Source of the DNA: Streptomyces sp. CB02923
Lineage (GTDB): Bacteria > Actinomycetota > Actinomycetes > Streptomycetales > Streptomycetaceae
Assembly (NCBI RefSeq): GCF_001905005.1
Contig: NZ_LWKZ01000026.1
Span: forward strand, 571,852 to 635,851
Reading direction: 5' to 3'
Length of the DNA: 64,000 bases
The notes under the pieces were generated by a model. That model searched no databases. It was given only the letters and a program-made list of their open reading frames with translations, and was not told where the DNA came from. Made by a program: the position numbers and the translations under genes. Every line of letters starts with the position of its first letter. Within the stretch, counting starts at the first letter, position 1. Positions 16,469 to 25,169 of this stretch are shown here, piece by piece.

Positions 16469-18064
16469 ATGCACGACGAGGGCATCGGCGCTTGGCCCGC
16501 GCGACGGGCGCGCCGCACACCGCACCGCACCGCACTGATCCACGGCGACGAACGGCGGATGAGCTACACCGACCTGCACGACCACGCCACCCGCCTCGCC
16601 CGCGCCCTGCGGCACCACGGTGTACGCAAGGGCGACCGGGTCGGCTTCCTCGGCCCCAACCGGCCCGCGTTCCTGGCGTCCCTGTTCGCCACCGGCCTGC
16701 TGGGCGCGGTGTTCGTCCCGTTCAACGTACGTCTCGCCCCGCCGGAACTGGCCTACCAGCTGGCCGACTGCGGCGCCCGGGTGCTGCTGCGCTCCGACCG
16801 CTCCCCCGGCGTACCGGCAGAGCCCGGCGTACCGGTAGGAACCGGCGTACCGACAGGAGCCGGTGTACCGGTCGTCGAGGTCGACGCGGAAGGAAGAGCC
16901 GAAGCGGCCACCGCCGCTGCCCACCCGGCCGACGAAGCCGTGGCGCCGGACGACCCCTGCGTGATCCTCTACACCTCCGGCACGACCGGCCGGCCCAAGG
17001 GCGCCGTACTCACCCACGCCAACCTGACGTGGAACGCCGTCAACGTCCTGATCGACGAGGACCTGACGGCCGACGAGGTCGCCCTGATCGCCGCACCGCT
17101 CTATCACGCCGCGGCGCTGGGCATGCAGGCACTGCCGGTGCTGCTGAAGGGCGGCGCGTGCGTGCTGATGGAGGCCTTCGACGCGGGCGCGGCGCTCGAA
17201 GCCGTCGAGAAGCACCACGTCACGTCCCTGTTCGGCGTCCCGACGATGTTCCGCCGCATCGCCGCCCACCCGCGCTGGCGCGAGTCCGACCTGTCCTCCC
17301 TGCGCACCCTCGTCTGCGGCGGCGCCCCGGTCCCCGAAGCGCTGATCGCCACGTACGCTCACCGGGGGCTCACCCTCCGCCAGGGGTACGGCATGACCGA
17401 AGCGGCCCCGGGCGTCCTGCTGACACACGAGCGGCACACCGACGCCGGTCCGGGTTACGCCGGCGTACCCCACTTCTTCACCGACGTCCGCGTGGCCCCT
17501 CCCGCAACTGGCTCCCTCTCCCGTTCCCCCACCCGATCCCCCAACCGTTATCCCACCCGATCCCCTGCCCCCACCCCCTCCTCCGCCCCCGTCGGCGACA
17601 CCGGCGAACTCCTCGTACGCGGCCCCAACGTCATGCCCGGCTACTGGAACCGGCCGCGGGACAGCGAAGCAGCCTTCACGGACGGCTGGCTGCGCACGGG
17701 CGACGCGGCCCGGACGGACGCCGACGGCGGAGTGACCATCGTCGACCGCATCAAAGAAGTGATCATCTCGGGCGGCGAGAACATCTACCCGTCCGAGGTC
17801 GAGCACGCGCTGCTGGCCCACCCCGGCGTCGCCGAGTGCGCCGTGATCCCCGTACCCGACACCGACTGGGGCGAGGTCGGCCGCGCGGTCCTGGTGGCCG
17901 CTCCGGGGGCGACCCTCGACACGGCCGAGGTCCTCGCCTCCCTGACCGGCCGCCTGGCCCGCTACAAGATCCCCCATTCCGCCGTGATCGCACCGGACCT
18001 CCCCCGCTCCGGCGCGGGCAAGGCGGCACGCCGGCACATCAAGGAGCGCTACGGCTCCCCCTGA
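16469..18064 (+). CDS. Acyl/aryl-CoA ligase of the ANL superfamily
   Basis: A 531-residue adenylating enzyme. The P-loop YTSGTTGRPKG is at 168-178, followed by YGMTEA, GWLRTGD and GGENIYPSEVE, with the C-terminal catalytic Lys at about 518 (SGAGKAARR). It should activate a carboxylic acid with ATP and load it on CoA or a carrier. Two low-complexity insertions are unusual. A six-residue unit GVP(x)3 is repeated four times at about 114-137, and there is a Ser/Pro/Arg-rich stretch around 350-375. It is divergent from the P450 set. The likeliest substrates are the aryl acid released by the ammonia-lyase or a fatty acid. That is inferred from proximity. Confidence 0.92.
   Translation: MHDEGIGAWPARRARRTPHRTALIHGDERRMSYTDLHDHATRLARALRHHGVRKGDRVGFLGPNRPAFLASLFATGLLGAVFVPFNVRLAPPELAYQLADCGARVLLRSDRSPGVPAEPGVPVGTGVPTGAGVPVVEVDAEGRAEAATAAAHPADEAVAPDDPCVILYTSGTTGRPKGAVLTHANLTWNAVNVLIDEDLTADEVALIAAPLYHAAALGMQALPVLLKGGACVLMEAFDAGAALEAVEKHHVTSLFGVPTMFRRIAAHPRWRESDLSSLRTLVCGGAPVPEALIATYAHRGLTLRQGYGMTEAAPGVLLTHERHTDAGPGYAGVPHFFTDVRVAPPATGSLSRSPTRSPNRYPTRSPAPTPSSAPVGDTGELLVRGPNVMPGYWNRPRDSEAAFTDGWLRTGDAARTDADGGVTIVDRIKEVIISGGENIYPSEVEHALLAHPGVAECAVIPVPDTDWGEVGRAVLVAAPGATLDTAEVLASLTGRLARYKIPHSAVIAPDLPRSGAGKAARRHIKERYGSP
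16808..16879 (+). repeat. Four 18-bp tandem repeats inside the CoA-ligase gene
   Basis: Units start at 16808, 16826, 16844 and 16862, each beginning GG(C/T)GTACCG. They encode GVPAEP, GVPVGT, GVPTGA and GVPVVE, a surface-loop expansion between core strands. Unit differences show the array is not brand new. Confidence 0.85.
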
Positions 18065-18096
18065 CGCCGCCCTTCCCTCCCTCGCCTCACTTCACC

Positions 18097-18447
18097 TCAC
18101 CGATGGCTCACCACATTCACCACCCGCCCGTTCGGATCCCGTACGAAGAACCGCCGCACCCCCCACTCCTCGTCCCGCAACTCCCGTACCACAGGCGCAC
18201 CGGCCGCCAGCACCGCCGCGTACACCGCATCCACGTCATCCACTTCGACACTCATATCCGGCGGCGTCTCGGGCGCGGAACGGTCCTCGGTCATCAAGAT
18301 CACCTGCGCGGCGGGATTCTCCGGAGCCGCAAGCGTCATGACCCACCCCAGATTCATGACCTCCTCCAGCCCGAGAAGCCCGTAGAACTCCCGGCTCTCC
18401 TCCATGGCCTGCGAATGGATGTCGGGCACTACCCGGCGAACGGACAT
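18097..18447 (-). CDS. VOC-superfamily (glyoxalase/bleomycin-resistance-like) protein
   Basis: A 116-residue single VOC module from ATG 18447, preceded by GAAGGGAAG. The visible pattern is a first beta-alpha-beta half (VRRVVPDIHSQAMEESREFY) and a second half ending VRDPNGRVVNVVSHR. Members are metal-dependent isomerases, dioxygenases or drug-binding proteins; no substrate can be assigned. It stops 33 bases from the end of the convergent CoA-ligase gene and is transcribed alone. Confidence 0.82.
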   Translation of the reverse strand: MSVRRVVPDIHSQAMEESREFYGLLGLEEVMNLGWVMTLAAPENPAAQVILMTEDRSAPETPPDMSVEVDDVDAVYAAVLAAGAPVVRELRDEEWGVRRFFVRDPNGRVVNVVSHR

Positions 18448-18531
18448 CAGCAGCTTCCCTTCGGACACGCCACACCATGCGTGCGGTGCCACACGCAGCA
18501 GCCCGGGACCCCGCGAATGCCCGGTGATCCG

Positions 18532-18582
18532 AACTGCGCCAACTATGACAGCGGGCACTGACAATGGGCTTTCGGCGCAGTT
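18532..18582. promoter_or_regulatory. Inverted repeat upstream of the VOC gene
   Basis: AACTGCGCC (18532-18540) and GGCGCAGTT (18574-18582) are perfect 9-base inverted repeats 33 bases apart, about 85 bases upstream of the VOC start. A second overlapping inverted pair, CGCCAAC/GTTGGCG, uses the same arms. Two operator half-sites are plausible. Confidence 0.4.
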
Positions 18583-18671
18583 GGCGGAGCGTCTCCTCCT
18601 ACGCCTTCGACCGCCGACTACCCTGCCGCACCGCCGTCCGGCCAACACCGGGGTGCGGATGCGGCGGTGGC

Positions 18672-18791
18672 TCAGATGTCGAGCCGGGACCGGTCGAGTC
18701 CCGCGGCGGAGCGTGAGATGAACTCCTCGCGGGGCGCGACGTCGTTGCCCATCAGGAGGCCGAAGACCCGCTCGGCGGCCTCCAGATCGCA
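18672..18791 (-). pseudogene. C-terminal remnant of a ParE/GyrB-type topoisomerase subunit
   Basis: On the minus strand this short frame reads LEAAERVFGLLMGNDV, then APREEFISRSAAGL, then DRSRLDI and a stop at 18672-18674. This is the terminal segment of a GyrB/ParE protein, and MGNDVAP with DRSR is closer to what I recall for actinobacterial ParE. It has no start and no upstream domain. It lies in the same orientation immediately downstream of the intact stand-alone gyrB, separated only by 16-bp repeats. Confidence 0.75.
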
Positions 18792-18856
18792 CGAGTGGAC
18801 GGCCGGGGCAAGTGGACGGCCAGGCAAGTACACGGCCAGGCAAGTTCACGGCCGGC
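18792..18856. repeat. 16-bp tandem repeats between gyrB and the topoisomerase remnant
   Basis: Three good copies of CAAGTnnACGGCCAGG start at 18809, 18825 and 18841, and a degenerate fourth at 18792. They end 11 bases before the gyrB stop and mark the junction with the remnant. Confidence 0.85.
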
Positions 18857-18867
18857 AACCGGCGCGA

Positions 18868-20958
18868 TCAGATGTCGAGAAAGCGCACGTCCTTGGCGTT
18901 GCGCTGGATGAAGGAGCGCCGGGCCTCGACGTCCTCGCCCATCAGGACGGAGAAGAGAGCATCGGCCACGGCCGCGTCATCGAGGGTGACCTGGCCCAGG
19001 ACACGGTGCTCCTGATCCATGGTCGTGACGCGCAGTTCCTCGGCGTTCATCTCGCCCAGGCCCTTGAACCGCTGGACGGAGTCGTCCTTGACCCGGCGGC
19101 CGTCCTGCCGGGCCCGTGCCAGCAGTACGTCGCGTTCGCGGTCGGAGTAGGCGTACTCCACGTGGTCCCGGCCCCATTTGATCTTGTAGAGCGGCGGGCG
19201 GGAGAGGTAGACGTGTCCGTGCTCGATCAGCGGCCGCAGGAAGCGGAACAGGAAGGTCAGCAGCAGGGTGTTGATGTGCTGGCCGTCGACGTCGGCGTCC
19301 GCCATCAGAATGATTTTGTGGTACCGGAGCTTCTCGATACCGAAGTCCTCGTGCACGCCGGTGCCGAACGCGGAGATCATCGACTGGACCTCCTGGTTGT
19401 GCAGGATCTTGTCGATACGGGCCTTCTCGACGTTGAGGATCTTGCCGCGGATGGGAAGGATCGCCTGGTACCGCGGGTCGCGGCCGGACTTGGCCGAGCC
19501 GCCGGCGGAGTCGCCCTCGACGATGAAGATCTCGCTCTTCGCCGGATCGCTGGACCGGCAGTCGGACAGCTTGCCCGGCAGGGCCGTCGACTCCAGCAAG
19601 CCCTTGCGGCGGGTCAGGTCCCGCGCCTTGCGGGCCGCCAGCCGGGCGGTGGCCGCCTGCGTCGCCTTGCGGACGATGTCGGCCGCCTCATTGGGGTTGC
19701 TGTCGAACCAGTCCGTCAGGTGCTCGTGCACGACCTTCTGCACGAACGTCCTGGCCTCGCTGTTGCCCAGCTTGGTCTTGGTCTGGCCCTCGAACTGCGG
19801 CTCCCCCAGCTTGACCGAAATGATCGCCGTCAGACCCTCGCGGACGTCCTCACCCGTGAGGTTGCCGTCCTTCTCACGCAGCAGCTTCTTCTCCCGCGCG
19901 TACCGGTTGACGACCGTGGTCAGCGCCGTACGGAAACCCTCCTCATGGGTGCCGCCCTCGTGGGTGTGGATGGTGTTGGCGTAGGAGTAGACACTGTCGG
20001 CGAACTGGCCGTTCCACTGCAGCGCGGCCTCCACCGACAGCAGCCGACCGGTGTCCTCGGCGGCGATGGAGACGACGGAGGGATGGACCGGCTCCCCCTT
20101 GCGGGCGTTGAGGTAGGCGACGAAGTCGGTGATGCCGCCGTCGTAGCGGTAGGAGACCGTCTTCGCAGCCTGCTCCCCGGCGGTGTCCGGACCCGCTTCG
20201 TCGGCCGCGGCCGTCGCGCGGGCCGACGCACGCTCATCGGTGAGGGTCAGGGTCAGCCCCCGGTTGAGGAAGGCCATCTCCTGGAACCGCCTGGCCAGCG
20301 TTTCGAAGGAGTACTCGGTGGTCTCGAAGACGCCGCCGTCCGCCCAGAACGTCAGGGACGTGCCCGTCTTCGAGGTCGTCTCGTGGCGGGCCAGCGGCGC
20401 CGTCGGCGCTCCGCCCGCGTACTCCTGGGTCCACCGGTGGCCGTCGGTCCAGATCTCCGCCGACAGCCGGGTCGAGAGCGCATTGACCACCGACAGGCCC
20501 ACACCGTGCAGACCGCCGGAGACCGCGTACCCGCCGCCCCCGAACTTGCCGCCCGCGTGCAGCACCGTCAGTACGAGTTCCACGGCCGGCTTCTGCTCCA
20601 CCGGGTGCATGCCCACCGGGATGCCGCGCCCGTTGTCGGTCACCCGTACGCCGCCGTCGGCCAGGATCGTCACCTCGATCCGGTCGGCCACCCCGGCCAG
20701 CGCCTCGTCGACGGAGTTGTCCACGATCTCCTGCACCAGATGGTGCAGACCCCGCTCGCCCGTGGAACCGATGTACATGCCGGGGCGCTTGCGTACGGCG
20801 TCGAGCCCGTCCAGGACGGTGATCGCGGTGGCGTCGTACGCGGCAGGCCCGGCGTGGCCGTTCCGCTCGGCGCCGGAGACATCGGCGCCGGAGTCATCGG
20901 AGGCGGAGACATCGCAGGCGGAGACATCGGAGACGGCGTGAGCGCCGGAAGTAGTCAC
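18868..20958 (-). CDS. gyrB: DNA gyrase subunit B, stand-alone paralogue
   Basis: A 696-residue full-length GyrB. The GHKL ATPase comes first (GMYIGSTGERG, DNGRGIPVGMHP, SGGLHGVGLSVVNAL), then the transducer, then TOPRIM with EIFIVEGDSAGGSAKSG and MADADVDG, and finally the C-terminal RFKGLGEMN. The motifs are GyrB-like rather than ParE-like. No gyrA, recF or dnaA flanks it, so it is probably a second copy rather than the oriC-linked gene. Second gyrB genes can confer aminocoumarin resistance. Residues 1-40 are an Asp/Ser/Ala-rich extension built from short repeats. The start is GTG 20958 with a GAGAG ribosome site. Its last codons sit against a 16-bp repeat array and a second topoisomerase C-terminus. 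Confidence 0.93.
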   Translation of the reverse strand: MTTSGAHAVSDVSACDVSASDDSGADVSGAERNGHAGPAAYDATAITVLDGLDAVRKRPGMYIGSTGERGLHHLVQEIVDNSVDEALAGVADRIEVTILADGGVRVTDNGRGIPVGMHPVEQKPAVELVLTVLHAGGKFGGGGYAVSGGLHGVGLSVVNALSTRLSAEIWTDGHRWTQEYAGGAPTAPLARHETTSKTGTSLTFWADGGVFETTEYSFETLARRFQEMAFLNRGLTLTLTDERASARATAAADEAGPDTAGEQAAKTVSYRYDGGITDFVAYLNARKGEPVHPSVVSIAAEDTGRLLSVEAALQWNGQFADSVYSYANTIHTHEGGTHEEGFRTALTTVVNRYAREKKLLREKDGNLTGEDVREGLTAIISVKLGEPQFEGQTKTKLGNSEARTFVQKVVHEHLTDWFDSNPNEAADIVRKATQAATARLAARKARDLTRRKGLLESTALPGKLSDCRSSDPAKSEIFIVEGDSAGGSAKSGRDPRYQAILPIRGKILNVEKARIDKILHNQEVQSMISAFGTGVHEDFGIEKLRYHKIILMADADVDGQHINTLLLTFLFRFLRPLIEHGHVYLSRPPLYKIKWGRDHVEYAYSDRERDVLLARARQDGRRVKDDSVQRFKGLGEMNAEELRVTTMDQEHRVLGQVTLDDAAVADALFSVLMGEDVEARRSFIQRNAKDVRFLDI

Positions 20959-20987
20959 AATGCTCTCTTTTCGGGCACGGCAAACCG

Positions 20988-21015
20988 CGCTCTCGCGCGC
21001 CGTGGCGCGAGAGCG
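20988..21015. promoter_or_regulatory. Strong hairpin in the gyrB leader
   Basis: CGCTCTCGCGC (20988-20998) and GCGCGAGAGCG (21005-21015) are perfect 11-base inverted repeats with a six-base loop, 30 bases upstream of the gyrB start. It could be an attenuator, a protein site or the end of an upstream transcript. Confidence 0.6.
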
Positions 21016-21370
21016 GTCGGATCGCTGGACGGAAAACGTGTCGCGGGCAGGCCGAAGAAGACCCTCAGGGCCCGCAGATCCCGGCGCCGGGAAGGCGACG
21101 AGACACTTTCCAGATTACCGAAACCCCAACGCGAACCCAGGGCAAGAAGCCGCCCATACGCCTACCTCGTCGACGCGGAACCCGCCACCCAATCCCCCCT
21201 GCTCGCCCGACAGGAAATCCCCGTAGAGCAGCACACAGTGGCCTTCTGGGTACTTTGACGCGCCGGGCTACAGAGGCTTTTTCGAGCATGCCGCTCTGCG
21301 GCCGGACGCGGCCCTCCCGGGGCGTACGCGACGGCCGCGGTCGGCTCCGCCAGGGGCCGGAACTCCCGAG
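21016..21370. other. Intergenic region, no gene recognised
   Basis: About 355 bases between the gyrB leader and the stop of the ABC ATPase. Open frames here are short and lack recognisable motifs. It probably holds the gyrB promoter, but I cannot pick a convincing -10/-35 pair. Confidence 0.5.
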
Positions 21371-22042
21371 TCAGCCGTCCGCCCCGGAGGGCCCCAGTTC
21401 CCCCCACCCCACGGTCCGGTCGCACCACCGCTCCAACAGCACGCGGTCGTGTCCGACCGCCAGCAGCCCGGCGCCCGACTCCCTCCGGTAGTCCTCCACG
21501 ACCGCGACCAGGGCGGCCGTTGTCGAGGCGTCGAGCATGGCGGTCATCTCGTCGCAGATCAGCCAGCGCGGGCGGAGGATCAGGGCGCGGGCCAGGCAGG
21601 CGCGTTGGAGTTGGCCGTCGCTGACTTCGTGGGGGCGGCGGGCCAGGAGGTCGGGGCTCAGGCCGACGACGGGGGACAGTTCGGCCAGGCGGTGCGCGGC
21701 GTCGGCGCGGCGGCCGGTGGCCCGTAGCGGCTCGGTGATCAGGTCGGCGAGGCGGAGGCGTGGGTCGGCGGACAGGCGGGGCTGCTGGAAGACCACGCCG
21801 TACGCGGTGCGCTGGGCGCGCGAGGCGCGGTGGCGGTAGCCGCTGACGGGTCGGCCATCGAGAACGACGGTGCCGGCGTCCGGGCGGTGCAGCAGCGCGG
21901 CCACCCGGGCCAGCGTCGATTTGCCGCAGCCGCTGGGGCCGAGCAGGCCCACGGCCTCCCCGGTCGCGATGCGCAGCGACACGTCACGTACGACGGGCCG
22001 GCTGCGGTCGTATCCCGCGGTGATCGAGTGGAGTTCAAGCAC
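21371..22042 (-). CDS. Oligopeptide/nickel-type ABC transporter ATPase (DppF-like)
   Basis: A 223-residue ATPase with Walker A GPSGCGKST (about 36-44), signature VSDGQLQRACLARAL, Walker B WLICDEM and the switch His in VGHD. The signature is a variant of LSGGQ and the protein is shorter than usual DppF (about 260-330), lacking the C-terminal oligopeptide extension. It is the last gene of a five-gene importer and overlaps the other ATPase by 8 bases. It should pair with that ATPase at the membrane to drive import. Confidence 0.9.
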   Translation of the reverse strand: MLELHSITAGYDRSRPVVRDVSLRIATGEAVGLLGPSGCGKSTLARVAALLHRPDAGTVVLDGRPVSGYRHRASRAQRTAYGVVFQQPRLSADPRLRLADLITEPLRATGRRADAAHRLAELSPVVGLSPDLLARRPHEVSDGQLQRACLARALILRPRWLICDEMTAMLDASTTAALVAVVEDYRRESGAGLLAVGHDRVLLERWCDRTVGWGELGPSGADG

Positions 22043-23162
22043 CGGCTGCTCCCCTTTGCGCGGCGGCCGCCGGCTCCTCCAGCGGGTGGTGGCAGGCGGT
22101 GCCGTCCGTCAGCGCGGGCACGGCGGTCGTGCAGAGGTCCGTGGCCCGGTCGCAGCGGGCGGCGAAGGCGCAGCCCGGCGGGAGGCCGCCCAGTTCCGGC
22201 GGCATGCCGGGGATGGGGGTGAAGGCGCGGTCCGGGAGGGCGTCGAGCAGGCCGCGGGCGTACGGGTGGCGGGGGCCGGGGCTGTCGAAGAACGTCGCGG
22301 CGTCGGCGAGTTCGACGATCCGGCCGGCGTACATGACGGCCACCCGGTCGGCGATCCGCTCGGCTGCCGCCAGGTCGTGGGTGATCATGAGAAGTGCTCG
22401 CCCGGTGCCCCCGGACCCGCCCGGCGTGTCGATGTGGCGGCGCAGTTCGTCGACCGTACGGTCCACCAGGTCACGGTCCAGGCCGGTCGTCGGTTCGTCG
22501 GCGAGCAGCAGTGGGGCGTCGCCGACCAGCGCGAGAGCGGTCGCGGCGCGCTGCGCGAGGCCGCCGGACAGTTCGTGCGGGTGGCGGTCGAGGTGGCCGT
22601 CGGGGAAGGCAGCTCGTTCGGCGGCCCGCTCGGCGGCGGCCCGCAGCGCGCGCTTGGGCGTGTCCGTGAGCTCCCGGACGGTCTCTTCGAGTTGCGCCCG
22701 TACGGTGCGTACGGGGGTGAGGTGGGCGGCGGGGCTCTGCGGCACCAGACCGATGCGTCGGCCGCGTACCGAACGGGACAGCTCCCGTTCGGAGGCGGTG
22801 AGCAGTTCCACGCCGTCCAGATGGGCACTGCCGGCGGTCTGCGCGTTGCCCGGGAGGAGTCCGAGCAGCGCGGAGGCCAGGACGGACTTGCCGCACCCGC
22901 TCTCGCCGACGAGTGCGAGGCACTGGCCGGGCGCGAGGTCGAAGGAGGCGTCGGTGACGGCGGCGATGTGCCGCCCGCCGCGCATCCGGAAGCGTACGGA
23001 GAGACCGCGTACGGACAGCACGGGAGAGGCCGTGGGTGCGGACGGCACAGGCGAGGCCGTGGGTGCGGACGGCACGGGAGAGGCCGCAGGTGCGGAGGGC
23101 ACGCGAGCGGCAGTGGATGCGGACGGCACAGGCGAGGCCGTGCGTGCGGACGGCTCGGTCAC
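22035..23162 (-). CDS. Oligopeptide/nickel-type ABC transporter ATPase (DppD-like)
   Basis: A 375-residue ATPase. The GTG start at 23162 overlaps the permease stop as GTGA. Walker A is GESGCGKSVLAS, the signature LSGGLAQRAATAL, and Walker B LLLADEPTTGLD. The C-terminal Cys-containing oligopeptide extension is present (CAFAARCDRATDLC). The first 45 or so residues are a Ser/Ala/Pro repeat built from 27-30 bp tandem DNA units at about 23030-23150, absent from typical DppD. The importer subunit assignment is secure; the substrate is not. Confidence 0.91.
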   Translation of the reverse strand: MTEPSARTASPVPSASTAARVPSAPAASPVPSAPTASPVPSAPTASPVLSVRGLSVRFRMRGGRHIAAVTDASFDLAPGQCLALVGESGCGKSVLASALLGLLPGNAQTAGSAHLDGVELLTASERELSRSVRGRRIGLVPQSPAAHLTPVRTVRAQLEETVRELTDTPKRALRAAAERAAERAAFPDGHLDRHPHELSGGLAQRAATALALVGDAPLLLADEPTTGLDRDLVDRTVDELRRHIDTPGGSGGTGRALLMITHDLAAAERIADRVAVMYAGRIVELADAATFFDSPGPRHPYARGLLDALPDRAFTPIPGMPPELGGLPPGCAFAARCDRATDLCTTAVPALTDGTACHHPLEEPAAAAQRGAAGA

Positions 23163-24178
23163 AGCATCAGCTCCGATCGGCGGCGCGGGTTGATGCGTTC
23201 GCGCCAGACACCGGCCAGGCCGGCGATGGCGAGGGTGGGAACGATGATGAACAGGCCGGGGAAGAGGGTCGGCCACCAGTCGCCCGCGAGCAGCGAACTG
23301 CGCGCGCTGTTGACCATGTTGCCGAGACTCGCCTCGTGGGCGGGCAGCCCGAGGCCCAGGAAGGACAGCGCCGACTCGTGCCAGATGGCGTGCGGCACCA
23401 TCAGGACGGCGGCCAGTCCGGCCTGCGGCAGTACGCCCGGCAGCAGATGCCGGACGGCGACCCGCAGGCGTGAGGCGCCTCCGGAGACGGCCGCGTCGAT
23501 GTACGGGCGGGAGCGCAGGGAGAGCACCTCGGCCCGCACGATCCGGGCGGTGGACAGCCAGTGGGTCAGCGCCACCGAGATGATCACGGGCCAGACGCCG
23601 GGCCGGAACATCGCCACGATGAAGATGCCGAGCAGCAGATGCGGCACGGAGGAGAAGAGGTCCACGACGCGCATCACACCGCGGTCCGCCCAGCCGCCGA
23701 GCGCCCCGGCCAGCGCGCCGACCGCGGTGCCGATGACGGTGGCGGCGAGTGCCGCGACCACGCCGACGAGCAGGGAGACGCGCAGGCCGTAGACGCAACG
23801 CAGCAGCAGGTCGCGGCCAACCTCGTCAGTGCCGAAGGGGTGGGCGAGGGAAGGTTCCTGGAGCTTGGCGGCGAGGTCGACGGCCTGCCGGTCCAGGGGG
23901 ATCAGGAGAGGCACCACGACGACGGCCAGGACGACGGCCGACACGAGGACGGCGGAGGTCCGGACGCGCAGGGCGCGGGTGCGCAGGGAGCGGGTGCGGT
24001 TGCCGTGCCCGCCGCGTTGCGCCGAGCGCTGGTGCCAGACGGTCCCGCCGTCCGAAGCCCCGGTCGGCGCGGAAGCTCCGGAGGCCGCGTTCGGTTCCGA
24101 ATCCCCCGCCGCCGTCTCAGTAACCGTCTCGGTCGCCTTCTCAGTCGCCGTCTCGGTGGTCTTCACCGTCTCAGCCAT
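23159..24178 (-). CDS. ABC transporter permease (DppC-like)
   Basis: A 339-residue permease. An N-terminal hydrophilic extension with TETATEKATETVTET-type repeats (residues 1-70) is followed by six membrane helices and the BPD_transp_1 EAA loop (VSGGASRLRVAVRHLLPG). The FGTDEVGRDLLLR segment is characteristic of DppC/OppC. It overlaps the DppB gene by 8 bases and the DppD gene by 4. Confidence 0.92.
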   Translation of the reverse strand: MAETVKTTETATEKATETVTETAAGDSEPNAASGASAPTGASDGGTVWHQRSAQRGGHGNRTRSLRTRALRVRTSAVLVSAVVLAVVVVPLLIPLDRQAVDLAAKLQEPSLAHPFGTDEVGRDLLLRCVYGLRVSLLVGVVAALAATVIGTAVGALAGALGGWADRGVMRVVDLFSSVPHLLLGIFIVAMFRPGVWPVIISVALTHWLSTARIVRAEVLSLRSRPYIDAAVSGGASRLRVAVRHLLPGVLPQAGLAAVLMVPHAIWHESALSFLGLGLPAHEASLGNMVNSARSSLLAGDWWPTLFPGLFIIVPTLAIAGLAGVWRERINPRRRSELML

Positions 24179-25169
24179 CGAATCCCACCCTCGGGTCGGC
24201 GAGTCCGTACAACAGGTCGGAGAGCAGGTTGCCGACCAGCACGGCGACCGTGGCGAGCACCGTCAGCGCGGCCAGCAGCGGGAAGTCCACGCTCGTCGCC
24301 GCGTCGACGGTGGCCGCGGCGATGCCCGGCCAGCTGAAGACGGACTCCACCAGCAGCGCCCCGGTGATCAGCTCCGGTACGCGTGAGCCGACCAGGGTGA
24401 GGACCGGCAGCAGCCCGGAGCGCAGGGCGTGCTGGAGCAGGACGGTGCGCTCGCTCAGGCCGCGGGCCCGCGCGCCGCGCACCGGGTCCTCCTCCAGGGC
24501 GTCGCCGACGCCCTGCCGTACGTACAGCACGAACCACGGGAGCTGCGAGACGGCGAGCACCAGCGCCGGGAGGACGACGTGGCGCGCGATCTGGCCGGGG
24601 GTGGCGACGTCGCTCCCGGTGTCGGTCAGCCCGCCGGCCGGCAGTACGCCCAGCTTGAGCGCGAACAGCCAGACGGCCAGCAGCCCGAGCCAGAACGGCG
24701 GTGCGGCCTCCAGGGTGTACGCGGCCGAGGTGACGGCGCGGTCCAGCATCGAGCCGGGCCGCCGGGCCGCCAGCACGCCCAGCAGCGTGCCCACCAGGAC
24801 GGCGGTCACGAACGCCAGGGCGCACAGCAGCACCGACCAGCCGATGCGTTCGCCGATGACCTGCGACACGGGGGCCCGCAGCGTCGCGGAGTCGCCGAGG
24901 TCGCCGGTGAGCGCACCGGTCAGCCAGTGCCACCAGCGGCCGAGCAGCGGCTGGTCGACGCCGAGGTTGAGCCGGATCTGGTCCAGGTTCTCCTGGGAGG
25001 CGGTGAGACCGGCGGTGCCCGCGTACGCCTTGACGGGGTCGAACGGCGCGGCAGCCGCGACGGCGAACACGCCGAGGGTGACGGCGAGGAGGACCGGCAC
25101 GGCGAACAGGGCCCGCCGTCCGGTCATCCGCGCCATCGGTGCCCAGGGCAGCTGTGCGAGGCGGCTCAC
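24171..25169 (-). CDS. ABC transporter permease (DppB-like)
   Basis: A 332-residue permease, with the helix near residues 20-40 followed by the periplasmic loop and five further helices. The EAA loop is in the segment RGARARGLSERTVLLQHALR. I choose GTG 25169, which overlaps the binding-protein stop as GTGA like its neighbours; ATG 25136 (MARMTGRR) is a reasonable alternative, and neither has a clear ribosome site. It forms the membrane channel with the DppC-like subunit. Confidence 0.9.
   Translation of the reverse strand: MSRLAQLPWAPMARMTGRRALFAVPVLLAVTLGVFAVAAAAPFDPVKAYAGTAGLTASQENLDQIRLNLGVDQPLLGRWWHWLTGALTGDLGDSATLRAPVSQVIGERIGWSVLLCALAFVTAVLVGTLLGVLAARRPGSMLDRAVTSAAYTLEAAPPFWLGLLAVWLFALKLGVLPAGGLTDTGSDVATPGQIARHVVLPALVLAVSQLPWFVLYVRQGVGDALEEDPVRGARARGLSERTVLLQHALRSGLLPVLTLVGSRVPELITGALLVESVFSWPGIAAATVDAATSVDFPLLAALTVLATVAVLVGNLLSDLLYGLADPRVGFDG

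Noticed and set aside
19900..20958. A Thr at the position aligned with E. coli GyrB Arg136 as a resistance mutation
   Set aside because: I recall Thr at this place in ordinary Streptomyces GyrB, so it cannot be called resistance without comparing the housekeeping copy.
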